The notes beneath the pieces were generated by a model, which searched no databases, was not told the DNA's origin, and worked only from the letters and a program-made list of their open reading frames with translations. Below, piece after piece: positions 36,806 to 46,242 of a stretch of 64,000 nucleotides of DNA (the first letter of the stretch is position 1; each line of letters begins with the position of its first letter). The translations under genes were made by a program, and so were the position numbers. Origin of the DNA: Bacteroides congonensis (GTDB lineage: Bacteria > Bacteroidota > Bacteroidia > Bacteroidales > Bacteroidaceae); contig NZ_FQXY01000011.1 in assembly GCF_900130125.1 (NCBI RefSeq), forward strand, positions 186,001-250,000. The letters are read 5' to 3'.

Positions 36806-37339
36806 TTAGCGGAACAGAGAGAAGTTTACACTTCCATAAATTCTTCTTTCAATGAAGTGCGGATTCTCTTCGAAGTTATTATCTTTCCCATGTTCCAGTA
36901 CAAATAATCCCCCTTCTTTAAGAAGATTGTTCTGGAAAATAAGTTCAGGTATTATTTCCAACTCTTTTAAAGCATAAGGCGGATCGGCAAAGATGAAGTC
37001 GAACTGCTCTCGGCTGCTCTTGATAAACTTGAAAACATCACCCCGTATCGGCAGACACTTGTCTGTCTTCACCTCTTTCATGATTTTGGCGATGAATGAA
37101 TGATGTGCGGGGGCTTTCTCAATGCTGATAACGCGGTCGCATCCCCGGGAAACGAGTTCGATACTGATACTGCCGGTTCCGGCAAACAAATCAAGCGCAG
37201 TCACTCCTTCCTCAAAATCAATATAGTTATTGAGTACATTAAACAGATTCTCTTTGGCGAAATCTGTTGTAGGACGTGCTTTAAACGTTCGTGGCACGTC
37301 AAATCTTCTTCGTTTGTATATACCGCTGATTACTCGCAT
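36806..37339 (-). CDS. rsmD: 16S rRNA (guanine966-N2)-methyltransferase
   Basis: A 177-residue SAM enzyme. N-terminal MRVISGIYKRRRFDVP, SAM motif ALDLFAGTGSISIE and catalytic motif FADPPYAL (the N6/N2 DPPY type) are all typical of RsmD. Overlaps the end of the DUF3822 gene by 10 bp, a pairing seen in other Bacteroidetes as I recall. Confidence 0.93.
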   Translation of the reverse strand: MRVISGIYKRRRFDVPRTFKARPTTDFAKENLFNVLNNYIDFEEGVTALDLFAGTGSISIELVSRGCDRVISIEKAPAHHSFIAKIMKEVKTDKCLPIRGDVFKFIKSSREQFDFIFADPPYALKELEIIPELIFQNNLLKEGGLFVLEHGKDNNFEENPHFIERRIYGSVNFSLFR

Positions 37340-38100
37340 GTTAATAAGGCTTGCATGTCAATATTAGTGGCAGGGTTCATAATGAATACCTGCAAGATAA
37401 ACTTTTTCAGTTCGTTCATAAGAATCTCTTTGTCCGGAAGTGTTCCGGTGAGGTGAAGTTCATCCCGTTCCTGGTTAAATTCCAATTGCTTCCAGGCATA
37501 CAACAGATAGTAGATACGGTCTTCCGTATGCGTACATTCAAAGGAATTGGCGAGAAGGAGATGTCCCCGTTCGAAACAATAGACATCGATACCTTCCTGA
37601 CGTATGGAAGCATACATCTTTTTGCTGTTTCCCAGTCTGCTTTTGACAGAAAAATAGTCAATAAGCGGGGTGGACTGCGAATAAAAGCGAGCTTCGGGAT
37701 ACTGCTCTTTCAGAAAAGTGCAGACACTTTTGTCTATACCAAAGATGACAGCTACATTATTCTTTTGTAGGATATTGTAAACCACCATTTCATTTTCCCG
37801 TTTCTGATGATTGTGATAAAATAAAAGTTCAGCCTGTTCCTCTTCAAACAATTCCAGTGGCACAATCGTAAAACGTTTGCCGGCCATCATGATATTCACC
37901 CGTTTGTAGGGATGGCTTAAGAAGTCCGATTCGTGGAAAACCGCTTTCAGGTTGGCAGTGAGGGATAGAGAGGGTTCTGTCTCTTTCTCTATGATTGACA
38001 GAGAGTCGTCGTGAATCGGGTTATAGATAGAAAAAGAAAATCCATCCGTACTAAGACGGATGGATAAAGTATATTGTTTTGATTTAGTAAAATCAATCAT
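37330..38100 (-). CDS. DUF3822-family protein
   Basis: A 256-residue protein of the Bacteroidetes family DUF3822. The sequence suggests two duplicated actin-like/ASKHA-type halves (about 1-120 and 125-250) but no ATP motif can be claimed. It overlaps rsmD at its 3' end and shares a TAATG junction with the upstream gene, so the three genes form an operon. Function unknown. Confidence 0.8.
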   Translation of the reverse strand: MIDFTKSKQYTLSIRLSTDGFSFSIYNPIHDDSLSIIEKETEPSLSLTANLKAVFHESDFLSHPYKRVNIMMAGKRFTIVPLELFEEEQAELLFYHNHQKRENEMVVYNILQKNNVAVIFGIDKSVCTFLKEQYPEARFYSQSTPLIDYFSVKSRLGNSKKMYASIRQEGIDVYCFERGHLLLANSFECTHTEDRIYYLLYAWKQLEFNQERDELHLTGTLPDKEILMNELKKFILQVFIMNPATNIDMQALLTCE

Positions 38101-38786
38101 TATTCCCAGTTACCAGCACCATTGTTCGGAGTATCGATAGAACCTACCATCAAACCGCAGTATCTACCCAGTTTGCTCTGAACATCTTTTAAGTTAATGA
38201 TTTCCTGTTTGTCAAGTCCGCCCAAATAAGTTTCGTACGGAGCTTTTACTTCGAACAAGAATACAGGAGCACCTGATTTAGCAGTATCATTTTTAACATT
38301 CATTTCAAACTCTGCACCACCACTGTAAGGAATGTATCTCATAGAGTCTGCATTGAATCCTTTCGGGAAAATAGTATCCATTACTGCTACCCACATAGTG
38401 TCACGCTTGAAGTTTTCAAGTCCCCACTTCTTAACTTCGTCATACTTGCCTGTCTTTTTCGCTTTTTCGATGATAGACATAGCTTTCTTTTCAGTCAGAC
38501 CATCTTCCAACTGTTTGTCTGTCAACATTCCCATCTTCATAACGAACGGCAACTTCTGATTCTTGACGAAATCAATCAGTGAATCGAATTTGTCAGTGTA
38601 CATTCCGTGGTGCAGTGTGCGGTATTCCTGCTGTGCTTTACGGATGTCAATCAAGCGGGCAATGACTGCTTTTTCCCTGTCTTTTTTTGCGTTTTCAAAA
38701 TTGATAGGACCCATGATGCTGTTGTAGCAAATGTAAACAAGTGCAGCAGCACAGAGCACCAATACAATATTAAATACTGTTTTCAT
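38100..38786 (-). CDS. Membrane-anchored protein of unknown function, pseudopilin-like N-terminus
   Basis: A 228-residue protein with one N-terminal helix (about 5-24) followed by an amphipathic region IDIRKAQQEYRTLHHGMYTDKFDSLIDFVK, which resembles the helix and first loop of type II secretion pseudopilins, but lacks a prepilin peptidase site. The rest looks periplasmic, ending with an Asn-Gly-rich tail. First gene of the unit with DUF3822 and rsmD; a TATTTTTG box (38822-38829, minus) lies 36 bp upstream. Function not known. Confidence 0.65.
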   Translation of the reverse strand: MKTVFNIVLVLCAAALVYICYNSIMGPINFENAKKDREKAVIARLIDIRKAQQEYRTLHHGMYTDKFDSLIDFVKNQKLPFVMKMGMLTDKQLEDGLTEKKAMSIIEKAKKTGKYDEVKKWGLENFKRDTMWVAVMDTIFPKGFNADSMRYIPYSGGAEFEMNVKNDTAKSGAPVFLFEVKAPYETYLGGLDKQEIINLKDVQSKLGRYCGLMVGSIDTPNNGAGNWE

Positions 38787-38881
38787 GATAAATTATGTTT
38801 TTAGTTGTTATATTCGCATCGCAAAAATAGAATAAATTAATTTAAATACGATAGTTCAGGGAACTTTTTTCTCGTACAAAA

Positions 38882-40300
38882 ATGATAAATAACTATTTAG
38901 AAAGGCAAATTAAGGAAAATTTTCCTTACCAACCAACTTTAGAGCAGGAAATTGCTGTAAAATCTCTTTCAGAGTTTCTTCTGTCTACTCTGGCGGATGA
39001 GGTTTTTATACTCAGAGGGTATGCCGGTACCGGTAAAACATCTCTAGTAGGAGCCTTGGTGAAAACGATGGATCAGCTTCAGCAAAAGTCTGTTTTGTTG
39101 GCTCCGACAGGTCGTGCGGCGAAAGTTTTTTCGGCATATGCCGGACATCCCGCTTTTACTATCCATAAGAAAATATACAGACAACAATCTTTCTCTAACG
39201 AACTGAGTAACTTTTCGATTAATGACAATCTGGCTACAAATACGTTGTTCATTGTCGATGAAGCTTCCATGATTTCGAATGAGGGATTATCCGGCAGTGT
39301 ATTTGGTACGGGGCGTTTGTTGGATGATTTGGTGCAATTCGTATATTCGGGACAGGGATGTCGTCTTTTACTAATGGGTGATACAGCGCAGCTTCCTCCG
39401 GTAGGAGAGGAGTTGAGTCCGGCACTCTTTGGTGATGCATTGAAGGGGTATGGTCTTGAAGTTCGTGAGGTCGATTTGACTCAGGTAGTCCGCCAAGTAC
39501 AAGAGTCCGGTATTCTATGGAATGCTACGCAATTGAGACAGTTGATTGCGGAAGATGAATGTTACTCTTTACCTAAGATAAAGGTAACAGGGTTCCCCGA
39601 TATAAAAGTAGTACCGGGTACGGAATTAATTGACGAACTGAACAATTGCTATGACCATGACGGAATGGACGAAACAATTGTAATCTGTCGTTCTAATAAA
39701 CGCGCGAACCTCTATAATAACGGAATACGTGCGCAGATTCTTTGGCGTGAAGATGAATTGAATACAGGAGATATGTTAATGGTTGCCAAGAACAATTATT
39801 ACTGGACGGAGAGGTATAAAGAGATGGACTTTATAGCTAATGGTGAGATTGCTATTGTTCGTCGTGTCCGCCGTACTCGTGAGATGTACGGTTTCCGTTT
39901 TGCCGAAGTCACCCTTCGGTTTCCCGACCAGAATGATTTTGAACTGGATGCTAATTTGTTGTTGGATACTTTACATTCAGACGCACCTGCATTGCCGAAG
40001 GCGGATAATGACCGATTGTTTTATACGGTATTGGAAGACTATATAGATATTCCTAATAAGCGTGACCGGATGAAGAAGATGAAAGCTGACCCGCATTATA
40101 ATGCTTTGCAGGTGAAATATGCGTATGCGGTTACTTGTCATAAAGCGCAAGGCGGACAGTGGCAGAATGTGTTCTTGGATCAAGGATATATGACGGACGA
40201 ATATTTGACTCCTGATTATTTTCGTTGGTTGTATACGGCGTTCACACGTGCGACAAAGACTTTGTATTTGGTGAATTATCCGAAGGAACAGGTGGAATAG
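38882..40300 (+). CDS. RecD-like ATP-dependent DNA helicase (AAA_30/UvrD_C_2)
   Basis: A 472-residue superfamily 1 helicase. Walker A GYAGTGKTS at 46-54, Walker B FIVDEASMI near 122-130, motif LLMGDTAQLPPVG, and a C-terminal UvrD-like part with TCHKAQGGQW and YTAFTRATKTLYLV. Shorter than RecD2 and without its N-terminal region. No RecBC partners nearby. Role in DNA repair or processing is inferred. Confidence 0.85.
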   Translation: MINNYLERQIKENFPYQPTLEQEIAVKSLSEFLLSTLADEVFILRGYAGTGKTSLVGALVKTMDQLQQKSVLLAPTGRAAKVFSAYAGHPAFTIHKKIYRQQSFSNELSNFSINDNLATNTLFIVDEASMISNEGLSGSVFGTGRLLDDLVQFVYSGQGCRLLLMGDTAQLPPVGEELSPALFGDALKGYGLEVREVDLTQVVRQVQESGILWNATQLRQLIAEDECYSLPKIKVTGFPDIKVVPGTELIDELNNCYDHDGMDETIVICRSNKRANLYNNGIRAQILWREDELNTGDMLMVAKNNYYWTERYKEMDFIANGEIAIVRRVRRTREMYGFRFAEVTLRFPDQNDFELDANLLLDTLHSDAPALPKADNDRLFYTVLEDYIDIPNKRDRMKKMKADPHYNALQVKYAYAVTCHKAQGGQWQNVFLDQGYMTDEYLTPDYFRWLYTAFTRATKTLYLVNYPKEQVE

Positions 40301-40395
40301 GTGTCTTGGATAACAACGATGAAATCAGTTAATTTGAAATCAATTGATTTCATGAGTACATTTTTTTATATTAAAAGGTTCTTGTCTATGAAGTA

Positions 40396-40429
40396 CACCC
40401 TAAAAGTTTTATAGAAAACTCTTAGGGTG
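40396..40429. terminator. Bidirectional terminator between helicase and GH18 genes
   Basis: CACCCTAAAAGTTTT (40396-40410), loop ATAG, AAAACTCTTAGGGTG (40415-40429); 14 of 15 pairs match. It lies between two convergent genes and would work on both strands. Confidence 0.7.
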
Positions 40430-40472
40430 CTATATTTATGAAAATATTATAAAATAAAATCTTATAATTCTA

Positions 40473-42416
40473 TTACTTCTTTTTTAGCGTAAAATTATTC
40501 TTAGGATGCTGGTCTCCAAAATTGGTATGAATATACAGCCAAGTGGTTCCATTATCATTTGAACAAAATGGAATCATGGTAGATTGGGAATTAGTAGCAG
40601 GCCGGTGATCTAGGTATAAACCTCCACTGTTTCCGAATGAGCTCACAATAGTTCCTTCTTTATCTTCTCTTTTCCATGAATTAATTTGTTTTTGGTCTCC
40701 AAGCGTACCAAGACATAACTGCCATAAAAGTGGGTCTGTTGCATCTGGTTCATGGATCGTTTGAGGAATTGGAATACTTAAACTAGCTGTTTCTGCAATA
40801 TAATTCATAACTAACGGATATTTGTCAGTGATTTGATTGTAAGGAGGAGCCCAACCATATACATAATAAGATTCATCTTTAACATTTTCTTCAATTCTTA
40901 TATTGTATTTCATGGTACCACCCCATGAGTTCCAAGATGTATTATTCCATTTGAAAGAAGTTCCAGAAGTAACCTCCCATTCACCGAGGTAATATTTATA
41001 GTCAATGCGGGCAGTTGTTTCTGAGGATGTAAAGTCGGTTCTTCCATAAACTTGACCACTCCAAACTACTTCATCATTATAAAGAAGCTTGCCGATTTCA
41101 TTAATTTTGGTATCATAAATCTTAGAAGATTGCAAGTCATAAAATGCAAAGTATCCCCAATCTGCTTTGATGTTGTTTAAATAGCTAGTATTGTAGGAAA
41201 TCCCATTAGATAGCCTTATGGCATATGGACATTGTTTCTTTTTCTCTAAAAGATCTGTAGAAAGAGGCCTCCATCCACCATACGTACCATAGACTGCATA
41301 ATCTACTATTTCGTTGACAGTTTTTCCCTCAATATCTCCTCTTGGATAGTCATTACTTTGATACCAGTATATTCCTAAAGATGTATTTGGCATTATTTGC
41401 CGGCATTCATATACTAAACGGCTATATTGTTCTTGTGAAGCTGTAACTAGTCCGGGATGTCCAGGAACTTTGTCATATGCAGAGTATTCGTCATCGAAGT
41501 CAATTCCGTCGAATCCATAGATATCAACATAAGCTTTTAATTCTTTGGCAAAGTCTTTTGCTGCCTCATTTCCTAAACTTCTCATGCCCGCAGGAGTGTG
41601 ATCCCCTAGAATAGATAAATTGACTTTGATTCCCTTTTCTTGTAGTGGACGAATTAATTTATCAGCATTCTCTAATACAAAAGTAACTTGCGGATTGCAA
41701 TGAATGTATGGTTTTCCTTCTGCATTCAAGCGGATATTCGCAGCAAAAACACTAACAATATCAAAAAAAGGTTTGCCACTTTCTTTCATTGTATATTCCC
41801 CGACATTCAAGATGTTTTCATTATTTACTTCAATATAACAAAGTGTTTTGACATCTCCTTTCTGACTATCGGGAATAGCAGCTAATGGTTTCACTAAATA
41901 AATATATGACTGATTGTTAGAAGTCATATCAATTCCATCAGAGGCTGTTGCAGATACGGCTATGGCATATGTTGAGCCAACTGTACCTCCAGATGAAATA
42001 TTTAATTCAATTGAGGCGGATTTTCTTTTTCCTGCTGGAATTGTTACGATACCATCATTCTCTAAAGTTAATTTGTTGGCTGGGTACATCACATAAGATG
42101 TACCATTAGCGTCATTATAGGCAGTAAGTGCAGCTTCGTCTACTTTAAAAGTAACAGTTATATCTTTATCTGCTGCTTTACTTAATTCAAAATAAAGATG
42201 CCCTGTTCCTGCTTTATCACCATTAATGTTGATAGTGGTGAGCGCTTTAGCACCAGCAGCCGATCGGACACTTCCAAATGTTCCTTCTACATTATCAAAG
42301 GCATTTTGACTCCCGAACGGTATAGTAATGTCGTCTTGGCAAGCTGCAAACATTGCACTTAAGCATGCGAATGTTACAGTGAGTATGGATGATTTTAAAA
42401 TATCAATATGTTTCAT
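40473..42416 (-). CDS. GH18 endo-beta-N-acetylglucosaminidase lipoprotein (DUF1735-GH18)
   Basis: A 647-residue surface lipoprotein (lipobox AACQ near 25). Residues about 40-175 form a DUF1735-like Ig domain, about 185-460 a GH18 barrel with the full DxxDxDxE motif D303-G-I-D306-F-D308-D-E310, and about 460-647 a C-terminal beta-rich domain. Cleavage of the chitobiose core of high-mannose N-glycans is the expected reaction, like BT3987 of B. thetaiotaomicron. Last gene of the susC-susD-A-B-GH18 unit. Its paralogue at 51878-53290 lacks the C-terminal domain. Confidence 0.87.
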   Translation of the reverse strand: MKHIDILKSSILTVTFACLSAMFAACQDDITIPFGSQNAFDNVEGTFGSVRSAAGAKALTTININGDKAGTGHLYFELSKAADKDITVTFKVDEAALTAYNDANGTSYVMYPANKLTLENDGIVTIPAGKRKSASIELNISSGGTVGSTYAIAVSATASDGIDMTSNNQSYIYLVKPLAAIPDSQKGDVKTLCYIEVNNENILNVGEYTMKESGKPFFDIVSVFAANIRLNAEGKPYIHCNPQVTFVLENADKLIRPLQEKGIKVNLSILGDHTPAGMRSLGNEAAKDFAKELKAYVDIYGFDGIDFDDEYSAYDKVPGHPGLVTASQEQYSRLVYECRQIMPNTSLGIYWYQSNDYPRGDIEGKTVNEIVDYAVYGTYGGWRPLSTDLLEKKKQCPYAIRLSNGISYNTSYLNNIKADWGYFAFYDLQSSKIYDTKINEIGKLLYNDEVVWSGQVYGRTDFTSSETTARIDYKYYLGEWEVTSGTSFKWNNTSWNSWGGTMKYNIRIEENVKDESYYVYGWAPPYNQITDKYPLVMNYIAETASLSIPIPQTIHEPDATDPLLWQLCLGTLGDQKQINSWKREDKEGTIVSSFGNSGGLYLDHRPATNSQSTMIPFCSNDNGTTWLYIHTNFGDQHPKNNFTLKKK

Positions 42417-42449
42417 AGCTTGTATTCTATTAAATCTATGTTTATTTAT

Positions 42450-43622
42450 TTACTCTTTGGCTGGAAGGGCTACGTCTATCCATGTCAATGGGTTGGAAGC
42501 AGTAGCATCATTGCCGTTCATTGTATAATCTTTGATAGAATTTGCACCGTCATTGAACTTCCAATAAACAGCTAATCCATCTGATGCAGGGTCTACTTCA
42601 TAAGCATGGTTAGTAGCACTAATCTCTTCTGCACTTAATACTCGATTCCATATGCGTACTTCTGATATGTCTGCATCCAGCCAACGTTCATTATTGTATG
42701 AATAACCAATCCAGAAACAACGTGGTTTTCCATTTGATTCGTCGGAATGTTCTACTCCCCAATCAACAGGGCCAAATGTTACTTTATTGTCTTCTGCAAC
42801 TAATTCTCCGTTATAATATGCTTTAATTGTTTTGGCATTGGCATCATAAGTGATGGCAATATGAATCCACTCTTCCAATTGTACGTCACGGGCAATCATA
42901 GTTTTATGTTCGCTAGCGCCTTCTCCTGTTACAATCTGCAATTGATTTTTAGGAGAATTATCACCAAATCGGAATAAGAACTTGCCCTCAATACCCATTA
43001 ATGTACTAATTGAGTTATCAAAACTATGTGGGCGAATTAAAGCCTCGGCTGTCAGCTCTGTCATTCCTTGTACAACGTCAGGATTTGTCCATTTCACATA
43101 AACATTGTTATTGCTTATGTTTGCCACTTTATTGATAAGTGATGCACCTTTGAAAACATAATAGAATGTACGGGCAGAATTTAAAATGCTAATATTGGCA
43201 TTTGTAATTGTAACTGGGAGTACATAAACTTTATCAATATCCAATAGGTTGATATCTTTGAATTTTACAGTTATTGGAGTGGAGATAATACCTTCAGCAG
43301 GAATTCTTCCCTCAGTTGCAGAAAAAGAGTAAAAATTCTCCGGTAAGGATTCTACCCCACTAGTGTAATAAATATCCTCATATTGAGAAATTAAACCAGG
43401 GTCGGCCTTGATTGTAAAACTAACATCTTGTGGCTCCGGTTTTGCCATGGCAATTTGGAATGAACGCTCTTCTGATTCTATATTAGCTTTAACCAATATA
43501 TTTTCAGGAACAATAGAATTCATATAGATGTTATTGGAGAAGTTTTCCATATCCTCATTGCATCCGGTAAGCAATCCGGTCAGTAATCCTAATGAGATGA
43601 AATATAGTTGTTGTAGTTTCAT
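42450..43622 (-). CDS. DUF1735-LamG surface glycan-binding lipoprotein (gene B)
   Basis: A 390-residue lipoprotein (lipobox LLTGC near 21). A DUF1735-like domain (about 30-160) is followed by a concanavalin/LamG-like domain (about 175-375) with LTAEALIRPHSFDNSISTLMG and a conserved CFWIGYSYN block. It resembles BT3986. A surface glycan-binding role in the PUL is inferred. Paralogue B' lies at 50673-51842; their most conserved blocks differ at many synonymous sites. Confidence 0.82.
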   Translation of the reverse strand: MKLQQLYFISLGLLTGLLTGCNEDMENFSNNIYMNSIVPENILVKANIESEERSFQIAMAKPEPQDVSFTIKADPGLISQYEDIYYTSGVESLPENFYSFSATEGRIPAEGIISTPITVKFKDINLLDIDKVYVLPVTITNANISILNSARTFYYVFKGASLINKVANISNNNVYVKWTNPDVVQGMTELTAEALIRPHSFDNSISTLMGIEGKFLFRFGDNSPKNQLQIVTGEGASEHKTMIARDVQLEEWIHIAITYDANAKTIKAYYNGELVAEDNKVTFGPVDWGVEHSDESNGKPRCFWIGYSYNNERWLDADISEVRIWNRVLSAEEISATNHAYEVDPASDGLAVYWKFNDGANSIKDYTMNGNDATASNPLTWIDVALPAKE

Positions 43623-43631
43623 AATAGTAAA

Positions 43632-44642
43632 TTATTTAACTGGAGCTGGGTTCATAATGTTAATAGTTTCTCTTACAGTACGGTATGTACCATTCGTGCG
43701 ATAATAGTCATATTGAACATTATTGATAGCAATACCGGCTTTGATATAGATATTAGACTCGGTCGTTGTCCAATATGCACTTTCGATTATAGCTTCTGCT
43801 GTTCCCCAAAAACCTTCTGTACCATCTGACGAAGGACTTGAAACTGCTATAATAAAGCGGTCGGTAGGGACATTTGTTTCTGAACATTCTAAGATGGAAA
43901 GATTGAGTTCAGTTTCATTTGTTATTTGAAATGCATCAATGATAATATGAAGGAAATTATTCAGTATATTTTTGTCAATTAGATTTTGAGGCTTTCCTTC
44001 AAATGAAAGTACTTTATTGCTGTTTTGGCTTTTCCATGTTAACATAGCATTCAGGAAGATATTCTGCATTTCAGTATAAATAGCTTTGTCTTCTTCGTTC
44101 ATATATTTAGGATTTTGACCAACATATTTTACGATAATTCCATCGAAAGGTTCTGCATATGCCAATTGCTTTTCTACTTCTTTTTTTAGAAATGCATCAA
44201 ATGTACTTTCAGTTTCTGACTGTGATTGGGTAGAAATATGGTCTTCATATTGGGTCTTTATATCATCATAACTTATGGTATAAACTACTTTTGTTCCCTT
44301 CTGTCGTAGAATTGTTATTTCTTCTTTTTCAAAAGTTGCTAACTCTGAAGGATACATCAATCCGACAATATCAATGCTGTCAGGCAGGCTTGTTATATGC
44401 TGTGCGCGACTAGCAGGATTCTTTTCGCTATTATCAAACCATGCATACACTTTTTTGTGTTCCGTATCAGCTTTATATTGACGTAAGTTCTCCAAGTACT
44501 TGGTATATAGTTCAGGGTTTTGTTCCTCAATACCGGGCTGTTTGATGCCGATACTTTCTACATCTGTCCAGTCATCACATGAAACAAAAGCACAACTTGC
44601 TGCAAAAAGCAATGTTACTATTATATTTGTTTTATTATTCAT
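43632..44642 (-). CDS. GH18-like surface glycan-binding lipoprotein (gene A)
   Basis: A 336-residue lipoprotein (lipobox FVSCDD near 22). The fold resembles GH18 barrels, but the DxxDxDxE position reads DGIIVKYV, so the acid Glu and both later Asp are lost and it should bind and not cut, as thought for BT3985-type proteins. Residues 1-45, including the signal peptide, lie outside the 91-bp repeat and inside the proposed invertible segment. From residue 46 (YTKYLENLRQYK) the gene runs through the repeat. 10 bp separate it from B. Confidence 0.8.
   Translation of the reverse strand: MNNKTNIIVTLLFAASCAFVSCDDWTDVESIGIKQPGIEEQNPELYTKYLENLRQYKADTEHKKVYAWFDNSEKNPASRAQHITSLPDSIDIVGLMYPSELATFEKEEITILRQKGTKVVYTISYDDIKTQYEDHISTQSQSETESTFDAFLKKEVEKQLAYAEPFDGIIVKYVGQNPKYMNEEDKAIYTEMQNIFLNAMLTWKSQNSNKVLSFEGKPQNLIDKNILNNFLHIIIDAFQITNETELNLSILECSETNVPTDRFIIAVSSPSSDGTEGFWGTAEAIIESAYWTTTESNIYIKAGIAINNVQYDYYRTNGTYRTVRETINIMNPAPVK
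44418..44508 (-). repeat. 91-bp inverted repeat, left copy (in gene A)
   Basis: Inverse copy of 49770-49860 with 88 of 91 positions identical: 39 bp perfect, three mismatches within the next 5 bp, then 47 bp perfect. Identity ends sharply on both sides. It holds the 12-bp perfect palindrome CCAAGTACTTGG (44492-44503). It encodes residues 46-75 of gene A. Confidence 0.92.
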
Positions 44643-44656
44643 AATTCACTAGATTT

Positions 44657-46231
44657 TTATTCTTGAGTTAATCTTGGATTACAATCCCACCATACATGAG
44701 TAGACATTTTGTCTGCTCCCTTTAGATATTCCAATGCTTTCGGCATGTTATCTCCATTGTTTCTATATTCATCCTGTGGATAAGACAGACGACGTGCAAA
44801 CTTCCCTTTGGTTATATCAGTCCCTAGGTTTTTGTCTACTTCCATTAACTTTGGATATCCTGTACGACGAAACTCAGCCCATGATTCCATGCCTAACGGG
44901 AAATTGGCAATCCATTTTTGAGTAATAATACGTTCTAGATTTTCTTCATCAAATCCACCTATTTCTTTCCATTTTACTGTAATGTCTGAAATAGAACCGG
45001 TATAGCTGAACGTTCCGGCAGGATCTTTATATATCTGCGGTACTTTTTGTGAAGTGAGATAACTATCTGTAATATTAGCTCCCCATTGTTCAAAAGACAA
45101 TGTGATGCCTTTCTGATAGTATGACTTAGCATCTCCGCCTTTCATGTCCCAACCTCTCAAAGCTCCTTCTGCTTCTAGAAATGCAACTTCGGCAGCATTC
45201 ATCCACATTAGTTTAGAGTTCAGAGTTGTTAGCATATTAGAATACGAGTGACTCATTTCTGAATCAGTTAAGACACCAGTACCAATACGAATACCATGAT
45301 AATCTTTATCAGCAAAAGTGGATTTAGTGAAATATTTCTCCATACGAGGATCTTGATAGCCTTTCATATAAGACATTATATCGGCAGCAACCCGATAATC
45401 ACTGTATTCATAATTTGTTTTATAAAAAGGATTCTCGTTAGGAGTAAACATTGCATTGTCATCGTTTGAAGTCATGACCCCAATTTCATGTTTTACGGCT
45501 TCTTCAGCTATTGTTTGGGGCGTTTTTCCATCCATGTTATAATTGGTATATACCATACGCATTGCCAAACGTAATTTTAGAGAATTTGCAAACTTTACCC
45601 ATTTCACCACATTACCGCCATATACTTTATCCGCATCAGGATTAAAAGTATTTGTTTGTTTGGCTGTAAGAATGTTAATAGCATTATCCAAATCTTTAAT
45701 CATATTGGTGTAAACATCTTGCTGCGAATCAAACGGAGCAGCTAATTTACCATCAGCACCCAATTGAGAATAAGGAATGGGACCGTATGTATCAGTGATC
45801 CTATGCAAAGCTGCAACTTTTACAACCTGTGCTACCGCTAGAGGGACTTCATCTGTTGTATTGACTTCTATTTGACTCAGGCTAGGCAATACTTTGGGAA
45901 CTATATCATTATAAAGCACTCCGATCCATGCTTGCGAAGGGTTGTATGTGGAAAAACGATTATTCCAGTCGTTTGCTTTCGATTCCCCCAAATAACCACC
46001 ATATGTACCACCTAATAAACAGTCAGTATATTGAAGGGTGTTAGGCTCTGCCGGAACGACATAACCTTGCATATTTACTAAAGCCGACCGCCAAATATAG
46101 CCATCTGCATTCATTTGGTCCTTGGTCGCTTCGTATGGATTAGTATTATAATCTATATAATTATTTGTACATGCGGAAACACCTATTGCGCCGCCGACAA
46201 GAATTAGTTTTATGGTTGATTTCTTTATCAT
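44657..46231 (-). CDS. SusD/RagB-like outer-membrane lipoprotein
   Basis: A 524-residue SusD-like protein of the SusD_2 type, lipobox VSACTN near 21, rich in TPR-like helices. It forms the lid of the SusC transporter and binds the glycan at the cell surface. Located 11 bp after susC and followed by gene A on the same strand. Inside the proposed invertible segment together with susC. Confidence 0.9.
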   Translation of the reverse strand: MIKKSTIKLILVGGAIGVSACTNNYIDYNTNPYEATKDQMNADGYIWRSALVNMQGYVVPAEPNTLQYTDCLLGGTYGGYLGESKANDWNNRFSTYNPSQAWIGVLYNDIVPKVLPSLSQIEVNTTDEVPLAVAQVVKVAALHRITDTYGPIPYSQLGADGKLAAPFDSQQDVYTNMIKDLDNAINILTAKQTNTFNPDADKVYGGNVVKWVKFANSLKLRLAMRMVYTNYNMDGKTPQTIAEEAVKHEIGVMTSNDDNAMFTPNENPFYKTNYEYSDYRVAADIMSYMKGYQDPRMEKYFTKSTFADKDYHGIRIGTGVLTDSEMSHSYSNMLTTLNSKLMWMNAAEVAFLEAEGALRGWDMKGGDAKSYYQKGITLSFEQWGANITDSYLTSQKVPQIYKDPAGTFSYTGSISDITVKWKEIGGFDEENLERIITQKWIANFPLGMESWAEFRRTGYPKLMEVDKNLGTDITKGKFARRLSYPQDEYRNNGDNMPKALEYLKGADKMSTHVWWDCNPRLTQE

Positions 46232-46242
46232 AGCTGCTACTA

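Noticed and set aside
38100..38786. Type II secretion pseudopilin
   Set aside because: No prepilin peptidase site and no secretion genes nearby; only the N-terminal shape is similar.
41688..41885. Small frames antisense to the PUL and other genes
   Set aside because: Complement shadows of real genes without start signals, domain or conservation.
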